NCBI GenBank assembly: GCA_030041355.1
Contig: JASHNZ010000043.1
Span: 1 to 44,948, forward strand
Direction: 5' to 3'
From: Nitrososphaerales archaeon
GTDB lineage: Archaea > Thermoproteota > Nitrososphaeria > Nitrososphaerales > CADDZS01
Length of the DNA: 44,948 nt
This document shows positions 24,407 to 32,075 of the stretch, piece by piece (position 1 is the first letter of the stretch; the number at the start of each line of letters is the position of its first letter). Position numbers and translations under genes: made by a program. The notes beneath the pieces are model-generated. The model was not told where the DNA came from, made no database searches, and saw nothing but the letters and a program-made list of their open reading frames with translations.

Positions 24407-24874
24407 TTAGCTAATCCTGATAATGGGCAATTCCGGAAACAATTCCTTCACACTACGGGCTTCTCCATCCTCAAAAACACTTTCCGGATACCATTTCGCT
24501 CCAAAAGAGATGAAACTCATGAGAATGGGTACCGTGTCTTTTCCTTTCTGTGTCAGAACCCACTGGACGAGTCTTGGTTTCTTTTGAAGGATTATTGGTT
24601 CAATAATTTGGTTCTTTTCGAGCTCATTTAATCTCATTATCAGAACTCTTGGAGTGAGTCCCGGCAACGAGCGAAGAATTTGATTAAACCTCTGAATCTT
24701 GAGAAATGCTATATCTCGTAAGATAAGCAGAGTCCATTTTTTGCCAAGGACCCCTAAGCTCGTTCTGATCGGACAGCTTTTGAATTCAATAGACGGCAGA
24801 AGAGGTCTCTCATCTCTTGGAGGATCGGGAAAGCTTTGCAAGTTATATAGCGCTATACTTTTGGTTCCTTCCAT
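24407..24874 (-). CDS. HxlR-family transcriptional regulator
   Basis: About 155 residues from the ATG at 24874; an upstream GTG (24901) would place the start within the promoter. The winged-helix HxlR core is clear: CPIRTSLGVLGKKWTLLILR with the conserved Cys, then RFNQILRSLPGLTPRVLIMR, LNELEKNQIIEPI and WVLTQKGKDTVPIL. HxlR proteins are dimeric DNA-binding regulators, often sensing reactive carbonyls or oxidants through the conserved Cys. It is divergent from a DUF1428-like/YCII gene pair and probably regulates both through the shared promoter between them. Confidence 0.9.
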   Translation of the reverse strand: MEGTKSIALYNLQSFPDPPRDERPLLPSIEFKSCPIRTSLGVLGKKWTLLILRDIAFLKIQRFNQILRSLPGLTPRVLIMRLNELEKNQIIEPIILQKKPRLVQWVLTQKGKDTVPILMSFISFGAKWYPESVFEDGEARSVKELFPELPIIRIS

Positions 24875-24886
24875 ATTTATGTAGTA

Positions 24887-24901
24887 TTCTTTGTATATCA
24901 C
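24887..24901. promoter_or_regulatory. Shared bidirectional TATA region
   Basis: ttgtatatcac reads as gtatatc on the plus strand and gatatac on the minus strand. It is about 20-30 bases from each of the divergent starts (24874 minus, 24918 plus), so one TATA region could serve both the regulator and the target genes with almost leaderless transcripts. Confidence 0.5.
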
Positions 24902-24917
24902 CTATTGTGAGTAAAAG

Positions 24918-25322
24918 ATGTCGTTACTTCAAAAACAAGGGAAGAATGTGGAGGACGCAAATCATGTGCAGATGTTTTTGTACAAGATTCCGAAGCAAAA
25001 TCATGATGCAATGTTTCGTCTTCAACAGAAATTGACAAGGATTCTCAGAAAGAACGGAACGCTGTATTCGGAGTTCTATCAACTCAGCTACAACGAACCA
25101 TTTCAAGGCTTCACAAATTTGGCAAGAACATTGTCCGCTAACATTGAGGAAGAAGAAGTTTGGGTGGAGATTGATCATTACAAAGACTTAGATCATCGCA
25201 ACAAAGTCGTAGCGGTCGCGGGTGAAGATCCAGAAGCCCAGCCCCTCTTCGAAGAGATGGTGAACCTCGTCAGCAAGAGCAACTCTCTTGTAATGGGAGA
25301 ACTAAAGCGTTTGGCAGTGTGA
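24918..25322 (+). CDS. DUF1428-like dimeric alpha/beta barrel protein
   Basis: A 134-residue soluble protein. HVQMFLYKIPKQNHDAMFRL followed by a helix (QQKLTRILRKNG), then strands (EEEEVWVEIDHYKDLDH, NKVVAVAG) and a C-terminal helix (PLFEEMVNLV) give the ferredoxin-like pattern of DUF1428 and related dimeric alpha/beta barrels. The family link is tentative. Ten bases separate it from the YCII gene, so the two form an operon divergent from HxlR, a setting that fits a detoxification or stress role under HxlR control (inference). Confidence 0.7.
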   Translation: MSLLQKQGKNVEDANHVQMFLYKIPKQNHDAMFRLQQKLTRILRKNGTLYSEFYQLSYNEPFQGFTNLARTLSANIEEEEVWVEIDHYKDLDHRNKVVAVAGEDPEAQPLFEEMVNLVSKSNSLVMGELKRLAV

Positions 25323-25332
25323 TCGAAACTGA

Positions 25333-25677
25333 ATGAGTCAAATCACTGACGACTACATGCAGAGCATGTTGAAGCTGCTTAAACCCTACACTGTCGTCCT
25401 ACTTCGCGCTACTCCCAAGAGAAAGGAGCCCGGTGCAGATCAAATTGTTTGGGAGCACGGTCGAAGACTTTTCGAGCTACGCAGGGATCGTAAGTTATGC
25501 ATTGTTTGTCCCACTTTTACTAGTAATACAAGCGGTGTAAGCGGCTTGATGATATTTAGGACTGATACAGAGGAAACTCGAAAGATTATGGATGACGATC
25601 CGACAATCAGGGCTGGAATCTACACCTACGACCTATTTCTCGTAGAAGGTTACCCGGGTGACAGTCTTGCGAAATAA
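25333..25677 (+). CDS. YCII-related domain protein
   Basis: A 114-residue protein of the YCII-related family. Characteristic parts are MLKLLKPYTVVLLRATPKR, the EHGRRLFELRRDRKLCIV helix-strand, the GLMIFRTDTEETRKIMDDDP segment and the final EGYPGDSL. YCII domains are ferredoxin-like folds with a conserved His/Asp that can act as small enzymes; the His in EHGRR and the Asp in DDDP are present. It is the second gene of the operon after the DUF1428-like gene. Confidence 0.85.
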   Translation: MSQITDDYMQSMLKLLKPYTVVLLRATPKRKEPGADQIVWEHGRRLFELRRDRKLCIVCPTFTSNTSGVSGLMIFRTDTEETRKIMDDDPTIRAGIYTYDLFLVEGYPGDSLAK

Positions 25678-25718
25678 TTAATTGGAATCGGAATTTGAGG
25701 AACTAGCCAAACTAGAGA

Positions 25719-26066
25719 TTATCGGAGAGCGGAGCTGAGAAAACTAAGTGTTTTTTTCAGAATGTCCTCAGTGCTGGACTGTCCAAGCTCAAATGGAGCA
25801 CTGGCAGCTCTCATTTCATTCTCAATATGTGATTTGACGAATGATGCACCCTCTCCAAACATGCTATCGATTGTTTTCACAAAGAGATCAGGCCGATCAC
25901 ATATGTCCTCTCGCATCAGCCCATAATCTTGGTGAAATTTGAAATAAACAACTGATTTCACTGAAGGACCAAACTCATCTAGGCTCTTGTCCAAGTGGGT
26001 GAGGAATTTCTCAGATCCCGCACTGCGAACATGTTGCACTGTTCTTTGTCTGCGGAAATTAAACAA
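25719..26066 (-). CDS. NitrOD5-like small domain protein (copy 2)
   Basis: A 115-residue protein with the same motif series as the gene at 16597-16914: LDEFGPSVKSVVYFKF, then REDICDRPDLFVKTI, FGEGASFVKSHI, and a helical C-terminus. By memory this resembles the archaeal NitrOD5 output domain. It is the last gene of a three-gene operon; its TTG start (26066) overlaps the previous stop by 8 bases, so its production is tied to that of the upstream protein. A later GTG (TGCAACATG region, near 26039) is an alternative start that would remove the basic first ten residues. Confidence 0.7.
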   Translation of the reverse strand: MFNFRRQRTVQHVRSAGSEKFLTHLDKSLDEFGPSVKSVVYFKFHQDYGLMREDICDRPDLFVKTIDSMFGEGASFVKSHIENEMRAASAPFELGQSSTEDILKKTLSFLSSALR

Positions 26067-26580
26067 CTTGGTGCCCCTCCACAGTGCGCAATAAGTTTGT
26101 TAGTTGCTCTAGTCCATCACGCATATCTGGAGTTCTTATCAATTCGATATTGATTTGTCTTAATATCTTGGCTAATGGTTCTCCTGCGTAACTGAGATCT
26201 CTTTCTGCTTCCATGCCGCTAGAACACAAGTGAATTATTATACTCTGGTATACTTGGGAGTCCCATCCCTTTGCGCGCATTTGAACTGCCGACGTCAAGA
26301 TTTGCTCAGCGCTTTCGTCATCACTTGCACACGTGTCTAAGAGTGAGCTTCTGTAAGAGACAATATCTATCACAATGATTTCTTGCCCCTTTCTTGCCAC
26401 TATGTCAAATTGATGCCTCATACCACTAATGCCCCGTAACTCTGAGTTGGTCTCGCAATCATAGTCAAGGCCCTCAAAAAGATCTACTAGTTCGCTAAGG
26501 TTGATTCCGTTAACTACGGCATCCTTCTTTGGCTTGGCATCGAATGCATTGGAAATTATTAATCTTGGGTCTTGCTTCAA
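26059..26580 (-). CDS. Restriction-endonuclease-fold-like protein, probably catalytically altered
   Basis: A 173-residue soluble protein. An N-terminal helix (INLSELVDLFEGLDYDC) precedes GISGMRHQFDIVARKG and QEIIVIDIVSYRSS. This is the spacing of the PD-(D/E)xK nuclease fold (D59, then D72-x-V74), as in the E/D-x-K motif of archaeal nucleases, but the usual Lys is Val74, so cutting activity is doubtful. The C-terminal part (VYQSIIIHLCSSGMEAE, IELIRTP) looks like a Rossmann-type continuation. The fold assignment is tentative. Its TTG start shares four bases (TTGA) with the upstream stop. It may be a nucleic-acid-binding or sensor domain working with its operon partners. Confidence 0.65.
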   Translation of the reverse strand: MKQDPRLIISNAFDAKPKKDAVVNGINLSELVDLFEGLDYDCETNSELRGISGMRHQFDIVARKGQEIIVIDIVSYRSSLLDTCASDDESAEQILTSAVQMRAKGWDSQVYQSIIIHLCSSGMEAERDLSYAGEPLAKILRQINIELIRTPDMRDGLEQLTNLLRTVEGHQVV

Positions 26581-27113
26581 TTTGAAATCTCCCCCTGGCT
26601 AGAGAATACGATGGTCGTTTGAGGTTTCTCGAGAACCTTTGGTTTTTGCGAACGTGCTATACTCTCAAATATTCCAATGAGTTGAGCTGCGAGAGTTGTG
26701 CTTTCAAGTTTTATCGCACAACAAAAATTATCCGGATTCGCGGGGTCAACAATCTCGACACCGCAAGAGCGTCCGTCAACAACAACGAAGCTGTAATCAA
26801 ATTTTTCTACTCGAATTATAGAGTCCGGTGCGTCAAGATATTTCAGAATCAGGTCTCTGTTTTTCGAATCGTGCACACTTGCAGCCCTTAGGCGTTCTTC
26901 GAAACCAACACCGCTCGGATTCTGGTCTAGCATATGTACGGCGACCCCTTCAGCAAACTTCGCAAGAATCTTACTCCCAATAGCAGGTTCGTAGTACCGA
27001 GGAGCAACGTAGATTTCTCGTTCTGCTGAAGAAATCATCTTAACCAATTCGCGAGCGAGATCCGGATATGTACTAATCACTTTTGTTGGAATCTCGCAAT
27101 TCGACTGTTCCAT
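26577..27113 (-). CDS. TrmB/FilR1-type effector domain protein without DNA-binding domain
   Basis: A 178-residue protein, first of the operon. LARELVKMISSAEREIYVAP followed by KILAKFAEGVAVHMLDQ, then FDYSFVVVDGRSCGVEIVDP and LAAQLIGIFESIARSQ, resembles the C-terminal phospholipase-D-like sensor half of archaeal TrmB/FilR1-type regulators (weak similarity, from memory). No helix-turn-helix domain precedes it: the ATG at 27113 is followed directly by the effector part. It may therefore act by binding a partner. It is divergent from UbiA with a 120-base spacer. Confidence 0.65.
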   Translation of the reverse strand: MEQSNCEIPTKVISTYPDLARELVKMISSAEREIYVAPRYYEPAIGSKILAKFAEGVAVHMLDQNPSGVGFEERLRAASVHDSKNRDLILKYLDAPDSIIRVEKFDYSFVVVDGRSCGVEIVDPANPDNFCCAIKLESTTLAAQLIGIFESIARSQKPKVLEKPQTTIVFSSQGEISN

Positions 27114-27233
27114 GTGTTTCTCTGGCCTGATCTACTAGACATAAACTCCTCAACTCGCCTTATTACAGCCTATGAATTTCAAGTAACATATCGGGAAAAG
27201 ATACATTAATGACTGATTTTACAGGCTGCGATT

Positions 27234-28124
27234 ATGGGAACGAGGCCGAGTTTAGCTCTTTCGTTTCTCTTTACCAATCTTGGAAAACTGGTGCGTTCCC
27301 GCCTAAAGAAAGCCTCGATATTCACTTTCTCCACATTTGCCGGCATAATGATAGCTACCAGGGGAGACTTCAAACTAGAAGTACTAGCTCTTGCTCCTTT
27401 GAGCACTTTTCTGATTTCGCTTTCTGTTTACTTACTTAACGACGTGTTCGATCTAGATGTTGACAAAATAAATGCCCCATCGAGACCGCTCGCAATGAAT
27501 ACCGCCACGCGAAATCAGGCTTTCGCGCTAGTACTCTTGTTCAATGGATTTGGAGCTTCCATAGGATTCGTTCTAGGAAAATGGGCATTCGTAATTACCC
27601 TTCTAGAAGTCCTCTTAGGAATATTATACTCTGTGAAACCGTTCAACTTCAAAGATAGGTTCATAGTAAAGACTTTGAGCATCGGAGCTGGAGGAGTTTT
27701 GGCTAATCTTTACGGGGGAATAGCCTCTGGTGTCGTTAATTTGGACTTGTTGTTTTGTTCGGCGTTGTTTGTGGTGTTCATATTTTCCACCTCACCTCTA
27801 AACGATCTCGCGGACTATATCGGCGATAAATCCCAGAATCGAAAGACGATACCTATTGTGATTGGGGAAAAGAGGACAATCAAACTTTCCATTTTGGCTA
27901 GCATTGCGCTGCCGGTGTCAGCGCTGATTCTATTTGAAATCCTGAGCTTCAATCCGATTTCGATAGTACTTCTTTCTGTCACCGCTCTTTGGGCGCTACG
28001 ATTATTGCTGCCACTCGACAGGTCGGAAGCGAATTTTGCAACAATCCGAAAGCAACAGGAGAAGTTAGTGTACTTGCACTTCCTGCTTCTAACTGCGCTC
28101 ATTGTAGGATCTTTGTCGATCTGA
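27234..28124 (+). CDS. UbiA-family prenyltransferase
   Basis: A 296-residue membrane enzyme with about eight or nine helices. Both Asp-rich prenyl-diphosphate motifs are complete: NDVFDLDVDKINAPSRP at residues 69-85 and NDLADYIGDKSQNRKTIP at 190-207, each binding Mg2+. UbiA enzymes join an isoprenoid chain to an acceptor; archaeal members include digeranylgeranylglyceryl phosphate synthase (membrane lipid) and quinone or heme prenyltransferases. The overall pattern fits an archaeal lipid-type enzyme, but the acceptor is not fixed by the sequence. Divergent from the three-gene signalling operon. Confidence 0.9.
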   Translation: MGTRPSLALSFLFTNLGKLVRSRLKKASIFTFSTFAGIMIATRGDFKLEVLALAPLSTFLISLSVYLLNDVFDLDVDKINAPSRPLAMNTATRNQAFALVLLFNGFGASIGFVLGKWAFVITLLEVLLGILYSVKPFNFKDRFIVKTLSIGAGGVLANLYGGIASGVVNLDLLFCSALFVVFIFSTSPLNDLADYIGDKSQNRKTIPIVIGEKRTIKLSILASIALPVSALILFEILSFNPISIVLLSVTALWALRLLLPLDRSEANFATIRKQQEKLVYLHFLLLTALIVGSLSI

Positions 28125-28229
28125 GATTTCGTAAAGCCTACGCTTCTGACTCTTCCAAAACGTTCTAGATAATTTCACAGAATGATGTGCTAGGTCCAGA
28201 TATACAGCGAGTCTCTTGGTCTTGAAACA

Positions 28230-28245
28230 ATTTTTCGCGAAAAAT
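28230..28245. terminator. 16-base perfect palindrome between convergent genes
   Basis: ATTTTTCGCGAAAAAT is a perfect palindrome in the 122-base spacer between UbiA and the convergent GNAT gene, one base from the latter's stop at 28247. T runs appear on both strands, so it can act as a bidirectional terminator; a protein-binding palindrome is an alternative. Confidence 0.5.
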
Positions 28246-28246
28246 G

Positions 28247-28732
28247 CTAGTCAATCTTTTGATCGGCCAGTGATTCGATTCCTTTTCGATCAAGCCTGTA
28301 ATACTGCCATTGCTCCAGTCTTTTTGCGCCGAGATGTTCATAGAATCTCGTCGCATTCTTATTCCACTTCAGGACAGCCCACTCCATTCTTCCGCATTCG
28401 AGCCTTTTCGCTTCCCTCACAAGATTCAGAAACATTTTCTTTCCGATTTTCTTGCCCCTAAACTCCTCAAGCACGAAAATGTCCTCGAGGTACAATGTGG
28501 GCCGAGCGAGGAATGAGGAATAAGTGAAGAAATAGAGAGCATAAGCTACTGCCTTGTCATCCGAAAATGCAAGCAATAGGCTCAATTTCTTCGCGGAAAC
28601 TGTATCCCGAATCAACCTTCTGGCTGCTGCCGGTGTTGGAGGGTCGAGTTTCTCAAATTTGGCAAGCGCCCTAACCAATCCAAGAAATGCCTTTGCATCT
28701 TTACGTTTAGCTTTACGAATTACAAGAGACAT
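28247..28732 (-). CDS. GNAT acetyltransferase (diamine-acetyltransferase-like)
   Basis: A 161-residue GNAT enzyme. The order LYLEDIFVLEEFRGKKIGKK (residues about 80-99) contains strand 4 and the acetyl-CoA loop R-G-K-K-I-G-K-K, and the end has WNKNATRFYEHLGAKRLEQW, the usual strand-6/helix region. LEDIFV and FYEHLGA fit the diamine N-acetyltransferase (SSAT-like) branch, so a polyamine substrate is possible. It starts at an ATG and lies downstream of citrate synthase on the same strand, but 283 bases away, and is probably transcribed separately. Confidence 0.9.
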   Translation of the reverse strand: MSLVIRKAKRKDAKAFLGLVRALAKFEKLDPPTPAAARRLIRDTVSAKKLSLLLAFSDDKAVAYALYFFTYSSFLARPTLYLEDIFVLEEFRGKKIGKKMFLNLVREAKRLECGRMEWAVLKWNKNATRFYEHLGAKRLEQWQYYRLDRKGIESLADQKID

Positions 28733-28887
28733 GTATCAGTTGGGAGACCTGCTCACATCTTCGATCGTTTATCTTGGTTCTCGAACGATGTCTTTGAAAT
28801 GCTTGAAAATGTATCTTTAGCTCAGGAATCATCTAAGGTTGGATATTTCGTATCACGCGGTGATGATATATTTCCAAGCTATGAGAT

Positions 28888-29010
28888 TTAGAGCCTGCCT
28901 ATCTCTTCGAGTTCCTTTCGATGTCTGTGGATGAAGTCCTTGACATCATCATCAAACTTCGATTTAGGCTGTTTCTCGGAATCTTTTGAATACTTTGATC
29001 CCGTACTCTT
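28888..29010 (-). other. Coding-like frame after citrate synthase, no start codon
   Basis: Just past the citrate synthase stop (29016) a frame of 40 codons reads KSTGSKYSKDSEKQPKSKFD, then DDVKDFIHRHRKELEEIGRL and a TAA stop. The charged, helical composition looks like the end of a real protein, but there is no ATG, GTG or TTG within the open stretch. It may be a gene remnant or chance. The remainder of the spacer 28733-28887 shows nothing. Confidence 0.25.
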
Positions 29011-29015
29011 TCAAC

Positions 29016-30296
29016 CTATGTTTGAGCAGGAATATGTCGCTCAGGATAACCGGTGTAAATCTGTCTGGGCCTTGAGATCTTCTGTTCAGGGTCTAGGAGC
29101 ATTTCCTGCCACTGCGCTAGCCAGCCGGACATCCTCGGAATGGCAAAAAGAACCGGAAAGATGTCAGTTGGGAAGCCCATGGCCTGATAAATCAGACCAG
29201 AGTAGAAGTCAACATTTGGATAAAGATGCTTTGAAATAAAATAGTCGTCAGAGAGCGCCACTTTCTCGAGTTCCAGGGCGATATCCAAAAGCTTGTTTCG
29301 TCCGGTGACCTCGAAAACTTGGTCGGCGATCCTCTTGATTATCTGGGCCCGTGGATCGTAGTTTTTGTACACTCTGTGTCCAAAGCCCATTAACAACCTC
29401 TTCTTATCTTTCACTTGCCTGATTATTTCGGGAACTTTGTCCTTTGATCCTATTTCCTCAAGCATCCGAAGCACTTCTTCATTAGCTCCCCCGTGAAGGG
29501 GACCGTACAGAGCGGCTGCGGCGGCAGCAGCGCAGCTATATGGATCTGCATGTGTGCTCCCCACGCTCCGCATCGCGCTCGTGCTCGCGTTTTGCTCGTG
29601 ATCCGCGTGTAAGACGAATAGAACGTCGAGTGCTTTTGCTAGAACGGGATTGGCTTCGAAAGTAGAAGATGCGGGCGGCTTGTACATCATTGTGAGAAAA
29701 TTCTCGGCGTAATCCAAATCGTTGTCGGGATAGACGTACGCCATGCCCATCGAATGTCGGTATGCAAAAGCGGCTATCGTAGGAGTTTTTCCAATTAACC
29801 GGTGAATTTGGAGCCTACGAGAGTTCTCATCAGAGAAATGTTTTGCATCTGGATAGAACGTTGAAAGGGCAGCCACTGCGCTAACAAGCATTCCCATAGG
29901 ATGAGCATCATAACGAAATTCCTCGAGGAATTTTTTTACGTTCTCATGAACCATCGTGTGATAAGTGACGTTGTGCTTCCATTCTTCATACTGGTTCTTG
30001 CTAGGCAGTTCTCCGTGAACCAAGAGATACGCGACTTCCAGGTAATTGCATTTCTCTGCAAGCTCCTCAATTGGATAGCCTCTATAACGCAGTATGCCCC
30101 TGTCCCCGTCGATGTACGTGATGCTACTCCTGCATGACGCGGTATTCATGAAGGCGGGATCATAAGAGAGTAGTCCAAAATCAGAATCCGAGGTTTTGAT
30201 CTGTCTTAGATCCATGGCTCGAATAGCATCATCCTGTATAGGGATCTCGTAAGATTTTCCCGTTCGATTATCCTTAATTGAGAGCGAATCTGGCAA
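29016..30296 (-). CDS. gltA: Citrate synthase
   Basis: A 426-residue citrate synthase joining acetyl-CoA and oxaloacetate to citrate (or propionyl-CoA to 2-methylcitrate in some members). Active-site residues are all present: His233 in LHADHEQNAS, His268 in YGPLHGGAN, His307 in GFGHRVYKNYDPRA and Asp363 in PNVDFYSG. The length and N-terminal extension (about 45 residues before the core) match the type II bacterial GltA group rather than the shorter archaeal type. The TTG start is supported by a TATA box (30321-30330) at leaderless distance. It could supply the carbon skeleton for the PrpD-like protein if it also uses propionyl-CoA. Confidence 0.95.
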   Translation of the reverse strand: MPDSLSIKDNRTGKSYEIPIQDDAIRAMDLRQIKTSDSDFGLLSYDPAFMNTASCRSSITYIDGDRGILRYRGYPIEELAEKCNYLEVAYLLVHGELPSKNQYEEWKHNVTYHTMVHENVKKFLEEFRYDAHPMGMLVSAVAALSTFYPDAKHFSDENSRRLQIHRLIGKTPTIAAFAYRHSMGMAYVYPDNDLDYAENFLTMMYKPPASSTFEANPVLAKALDVLFVLHADHEQNASTSAMRSVGSTHADPYSCAAAAAAALYGPLHGGANEEVLRMLEEIGSKDKVPEIIRQVKDKKRLLMGFGHRVYKNYDPRAQIIKRIADQVFEVTGRNKLLDIALELEKVALSDDYFISKHLYPNVDFYSGLIYQAMGFPTDIFPVLFAIPRMSGWLAQWQEMLLDPEQKISRPRQIYTGYPERHIPAQT

Positions 30297-30320
30297 AAGA
30301 AATTCACTTGTTCCTAGTTC

Positions 30321-30330
30321 AAAATATATG
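30321..30330 (-). promoter_or_regulatory. TATA box of citrate synthase
   Basis: On the complement catatatttt lies 25-34 bases before the TTG at 30296, which both marks a promoter and supports that start with almost no leader. Confidence 0.55.
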
Positions 30331-30549
30331 ATCTGGGTCTAGGATAAAAGAAATGTCGTCTCTGATTGAATAAATCTCGAATGACTCGAGCTCCAGCGGT
30401 TGGATCTTATGCAAGAATACCACAATGACATCGTTTCTTCATGCTGTCGTAAGCAAACGCTTCTATCATTCTAGTTCCGCACCTTTCCTCCGCTACAATC
30501 CGTCGCATAGCTTCAATAAGAACAGAATCCGAGGGCTTGAAAAGTCGAG

Positions 30550-31935
30550 ATGGGCAAAAAAAGAGCTTCGTTTTTGTCCCCAGAATGGGCATTCAGCTTA
30601 TTTGATTCGCTGATTGAAAATCAAGCGTTCAGCCGGATACTTCTCGTTTCATCGATTGCGGGCCTTGCGATTTCGCTGTCCGTTGATTGGGGTTCATTTG
30701 CCGCTGTAATGGACAATTTCAAGGTAGCTGATCTTTACAAGATTTCCTTATTCGTGTCGGGGATCTCCCCTTACTCATCGGAAATCTGGTTAGCCCCTTA
30801 TCCGCCGTTTTACTTTATCGCATGGGCGCCTCCTTACTTGTTATTCTCGAACCTTCTGCATCTTTCAGAGGATCAGATTTACTTTGCTTTCAGAGTGCTC
30901 TTAACGATGCTTTCAGCCTTGTGTGGAGTCTTGATTTACAAACAGCTGGTATTCCAAGGATTCTCAAAAGAAAAGTCGATCTCACTCTACTCGGTCTTCA
31001 TTCTTTGCTCTCTCACTGGATTAATTCAGGTGACTGGAGATTTCCTCGGGCTGGCATTTCTCGCAATTGGATGTTTGTTTCTTCTCAAGAAAAACACGAT
31101 TGCAGCGTTGGTTTTTGTTTCTGTTTCAGTAGCCTTTAAGCTACAACCCATCTTTGGATTGGTGGTCCTCCTCTTCTCTCTTACATTCTTCAATTGGAAG
31201 AATAACAAGAGGCGAAGGATCTTTGAGCAAACCGCGTCTGTAGCTGCTGTAGGTGCATTGATTGGGATCATCCCAATTTTCCTGATACCTGGTGCTTTCA
31301 GCTCGTTTGTCTTATACGATGCGTCGCGGCTGCAATACTACACTTTCAGCGTTTACAGCGGGCTCTATGATGTTCTGTTTAACACCCTCCCCTCGGCTTG
31401 GTCTGGTTCGATTCTTCATGCGGTAGATATCGCTTGGGTAATAGCGAGTGTGTCAGCCGTTCTTCTTCTTTTCAGAGTTTTGTGGAGAGAAAAGTTGCTT
31501 GGTTATGCAGACCCGATAGATCTAATGTCATTGGGAATAATGGTGTGGCTCATAGTTCTAAAGCAGACCATACCATATTACTTTCTTTGGGCTCTTCTCC
31601 CTTTACTTATCAAAGGAAGAACGAGAAGTGTGGCACTCCTTATGGCTGGAGAATTCTTTGGAACGTTGTTCTTCGGTCTTGGATATCTTTTCCCCATTCC
31701 AACACCTAACGTTGGCATTCCCGACCTTGATTCCTCCGTCTGCTTTCTAATCGGCGGCACCTTGTTTGCTTTCTTCTTGATTTTTTCTTTGAGCGAACTC
31801 CTGAAAGAAATGAGGAAGCAGAAACGAGACGCATATCTAGCTGGAACTAAGAGACTACTTCCAATTCGCCTTGCAAAAGGAGCTAGAGCTCATGATTTAT
31901 TGTTCTCAGTGCGAGAACTTGATCAAGTGCTCTGA
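30550..31935 (+). CDS. Polytopic membrane protein, GT-C glycosyltransferase-like
   Basis: A 461-residue membrane protein with about ten or more helices. After the first helix an outside loop carries VADLYKISLFVSGISPY and then APYPPFYFIAW. The acidic residue and YPP pattern fit GT-C enzymes (GT87/DUF2029 or mannosyltransferase-like), which use lipid-phosphate sugars. SVAFKLQPIFGLVVLL is another segment frequent in that group. The C-terminal 60 residues are a basic cytoplasmic tail. It probably builds surface glycans, which fits the many sequon-rich secreted proteins here (inference). Its last 15 codons overlap a zinc-finger microprotein in another frame. Confidence 0.75.
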   Translation: MGKKRASFLSPEWAFSLFDSLIENQAFSRILLVSSIAGLAISLSVDWGSFAAVMDNFKVADLYKISLFVSGISPYSSEIWLAPYPPFYFIAWAPPYLLFSNLLHLSEDQIYFAFRVLLTMLSALCGVLIYKQLVFQGFSKEKSISLYSVFILCSLTGLIQVTGDFLGLAFLAIGCLFLLKKNTIAALVFVSVSVAFKLQPIFGLVVLLFSLTFFNWKNNKRRRIFEQTASVAAVGALIGIIPIFLIPGAFSSFVLYDASRLQYYTFSVYSGLYDVLFNTLPSAWSGSILHAVDIAWVIASVSAVLLLFRVLWREKLLGYADPIDLMSLGIMVWLIVLKQTIPYYFLWALLPLLIKGRTRSVALLMAGEFFGTLFFGLGYLFPIPTPNVGIPDLDSSVCFLIGGTLFAFFLIFSLSELLKEMRKQKRDAYLAGTKRLLPIRLAKGARAHDLLFSVRELDQVL

Positions 31936-31996
31936 GATTGTTGCCCATTGGCAAGAAAAACACGGATACAAAATATACGGGCCAGCGGCTCACTAG
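31892..31996 (+). CDS. C2H2 zinc-finger microprotein
   Basis: A 34-residue frame (ATG 31892, TAG 31994-31996) overlapping the end of the membrane protein gene. It begins MIYCSQCENLIKCSEIVAHW and carries Cys4, Cys7, His19 and His24, i.e. C-x2-C-x11-H-x4-H, close to a classical zinc finger. Support for translation: aaggag at 31877-31882 lies nine bases before the ATG, an ideal Shine-Dalgarno position. Single-finger microproteins of this sort occur in archaea as small nucleic-acid or protein-binding factors. The target is unknown. Enolase follows 79 bases later on the same strand. Confidence 0.65.
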   Translation: MIYCSQCENLIKCSEIVAHWQEKHGYKIYGPAAH

Positions 31997-32037
31997 GATA
32001 CGTCGAATCAATGTTTAATGCTGAAGATTCGCTTCAA

Positions 32038-32048
32038 CTATCTTAAAT
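32038..32048 (+). promoter_or_regulatory. TATA-like element before enolase
   Basis: ctatcttaaat lies about 28-38 bases before the TTG start at 32076. A purine-rich, Shine-Dalgarno-like run (gggggagctagaggt) between the two could also help that start. Confidence 0.4.
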
Positions 32049-32075
32049 GGGGGAGCTAGAGGTAGTTTTGCAGTC

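Noticed and set aside
30407..30592. 61-codon minus-strand frame with Cys residues (RCHCGIL end)
   Set aside because: It overlaps the start of the GT-C-like gene; the Cys are too few and irregular for a metal site. Kept only as a remote possibility.
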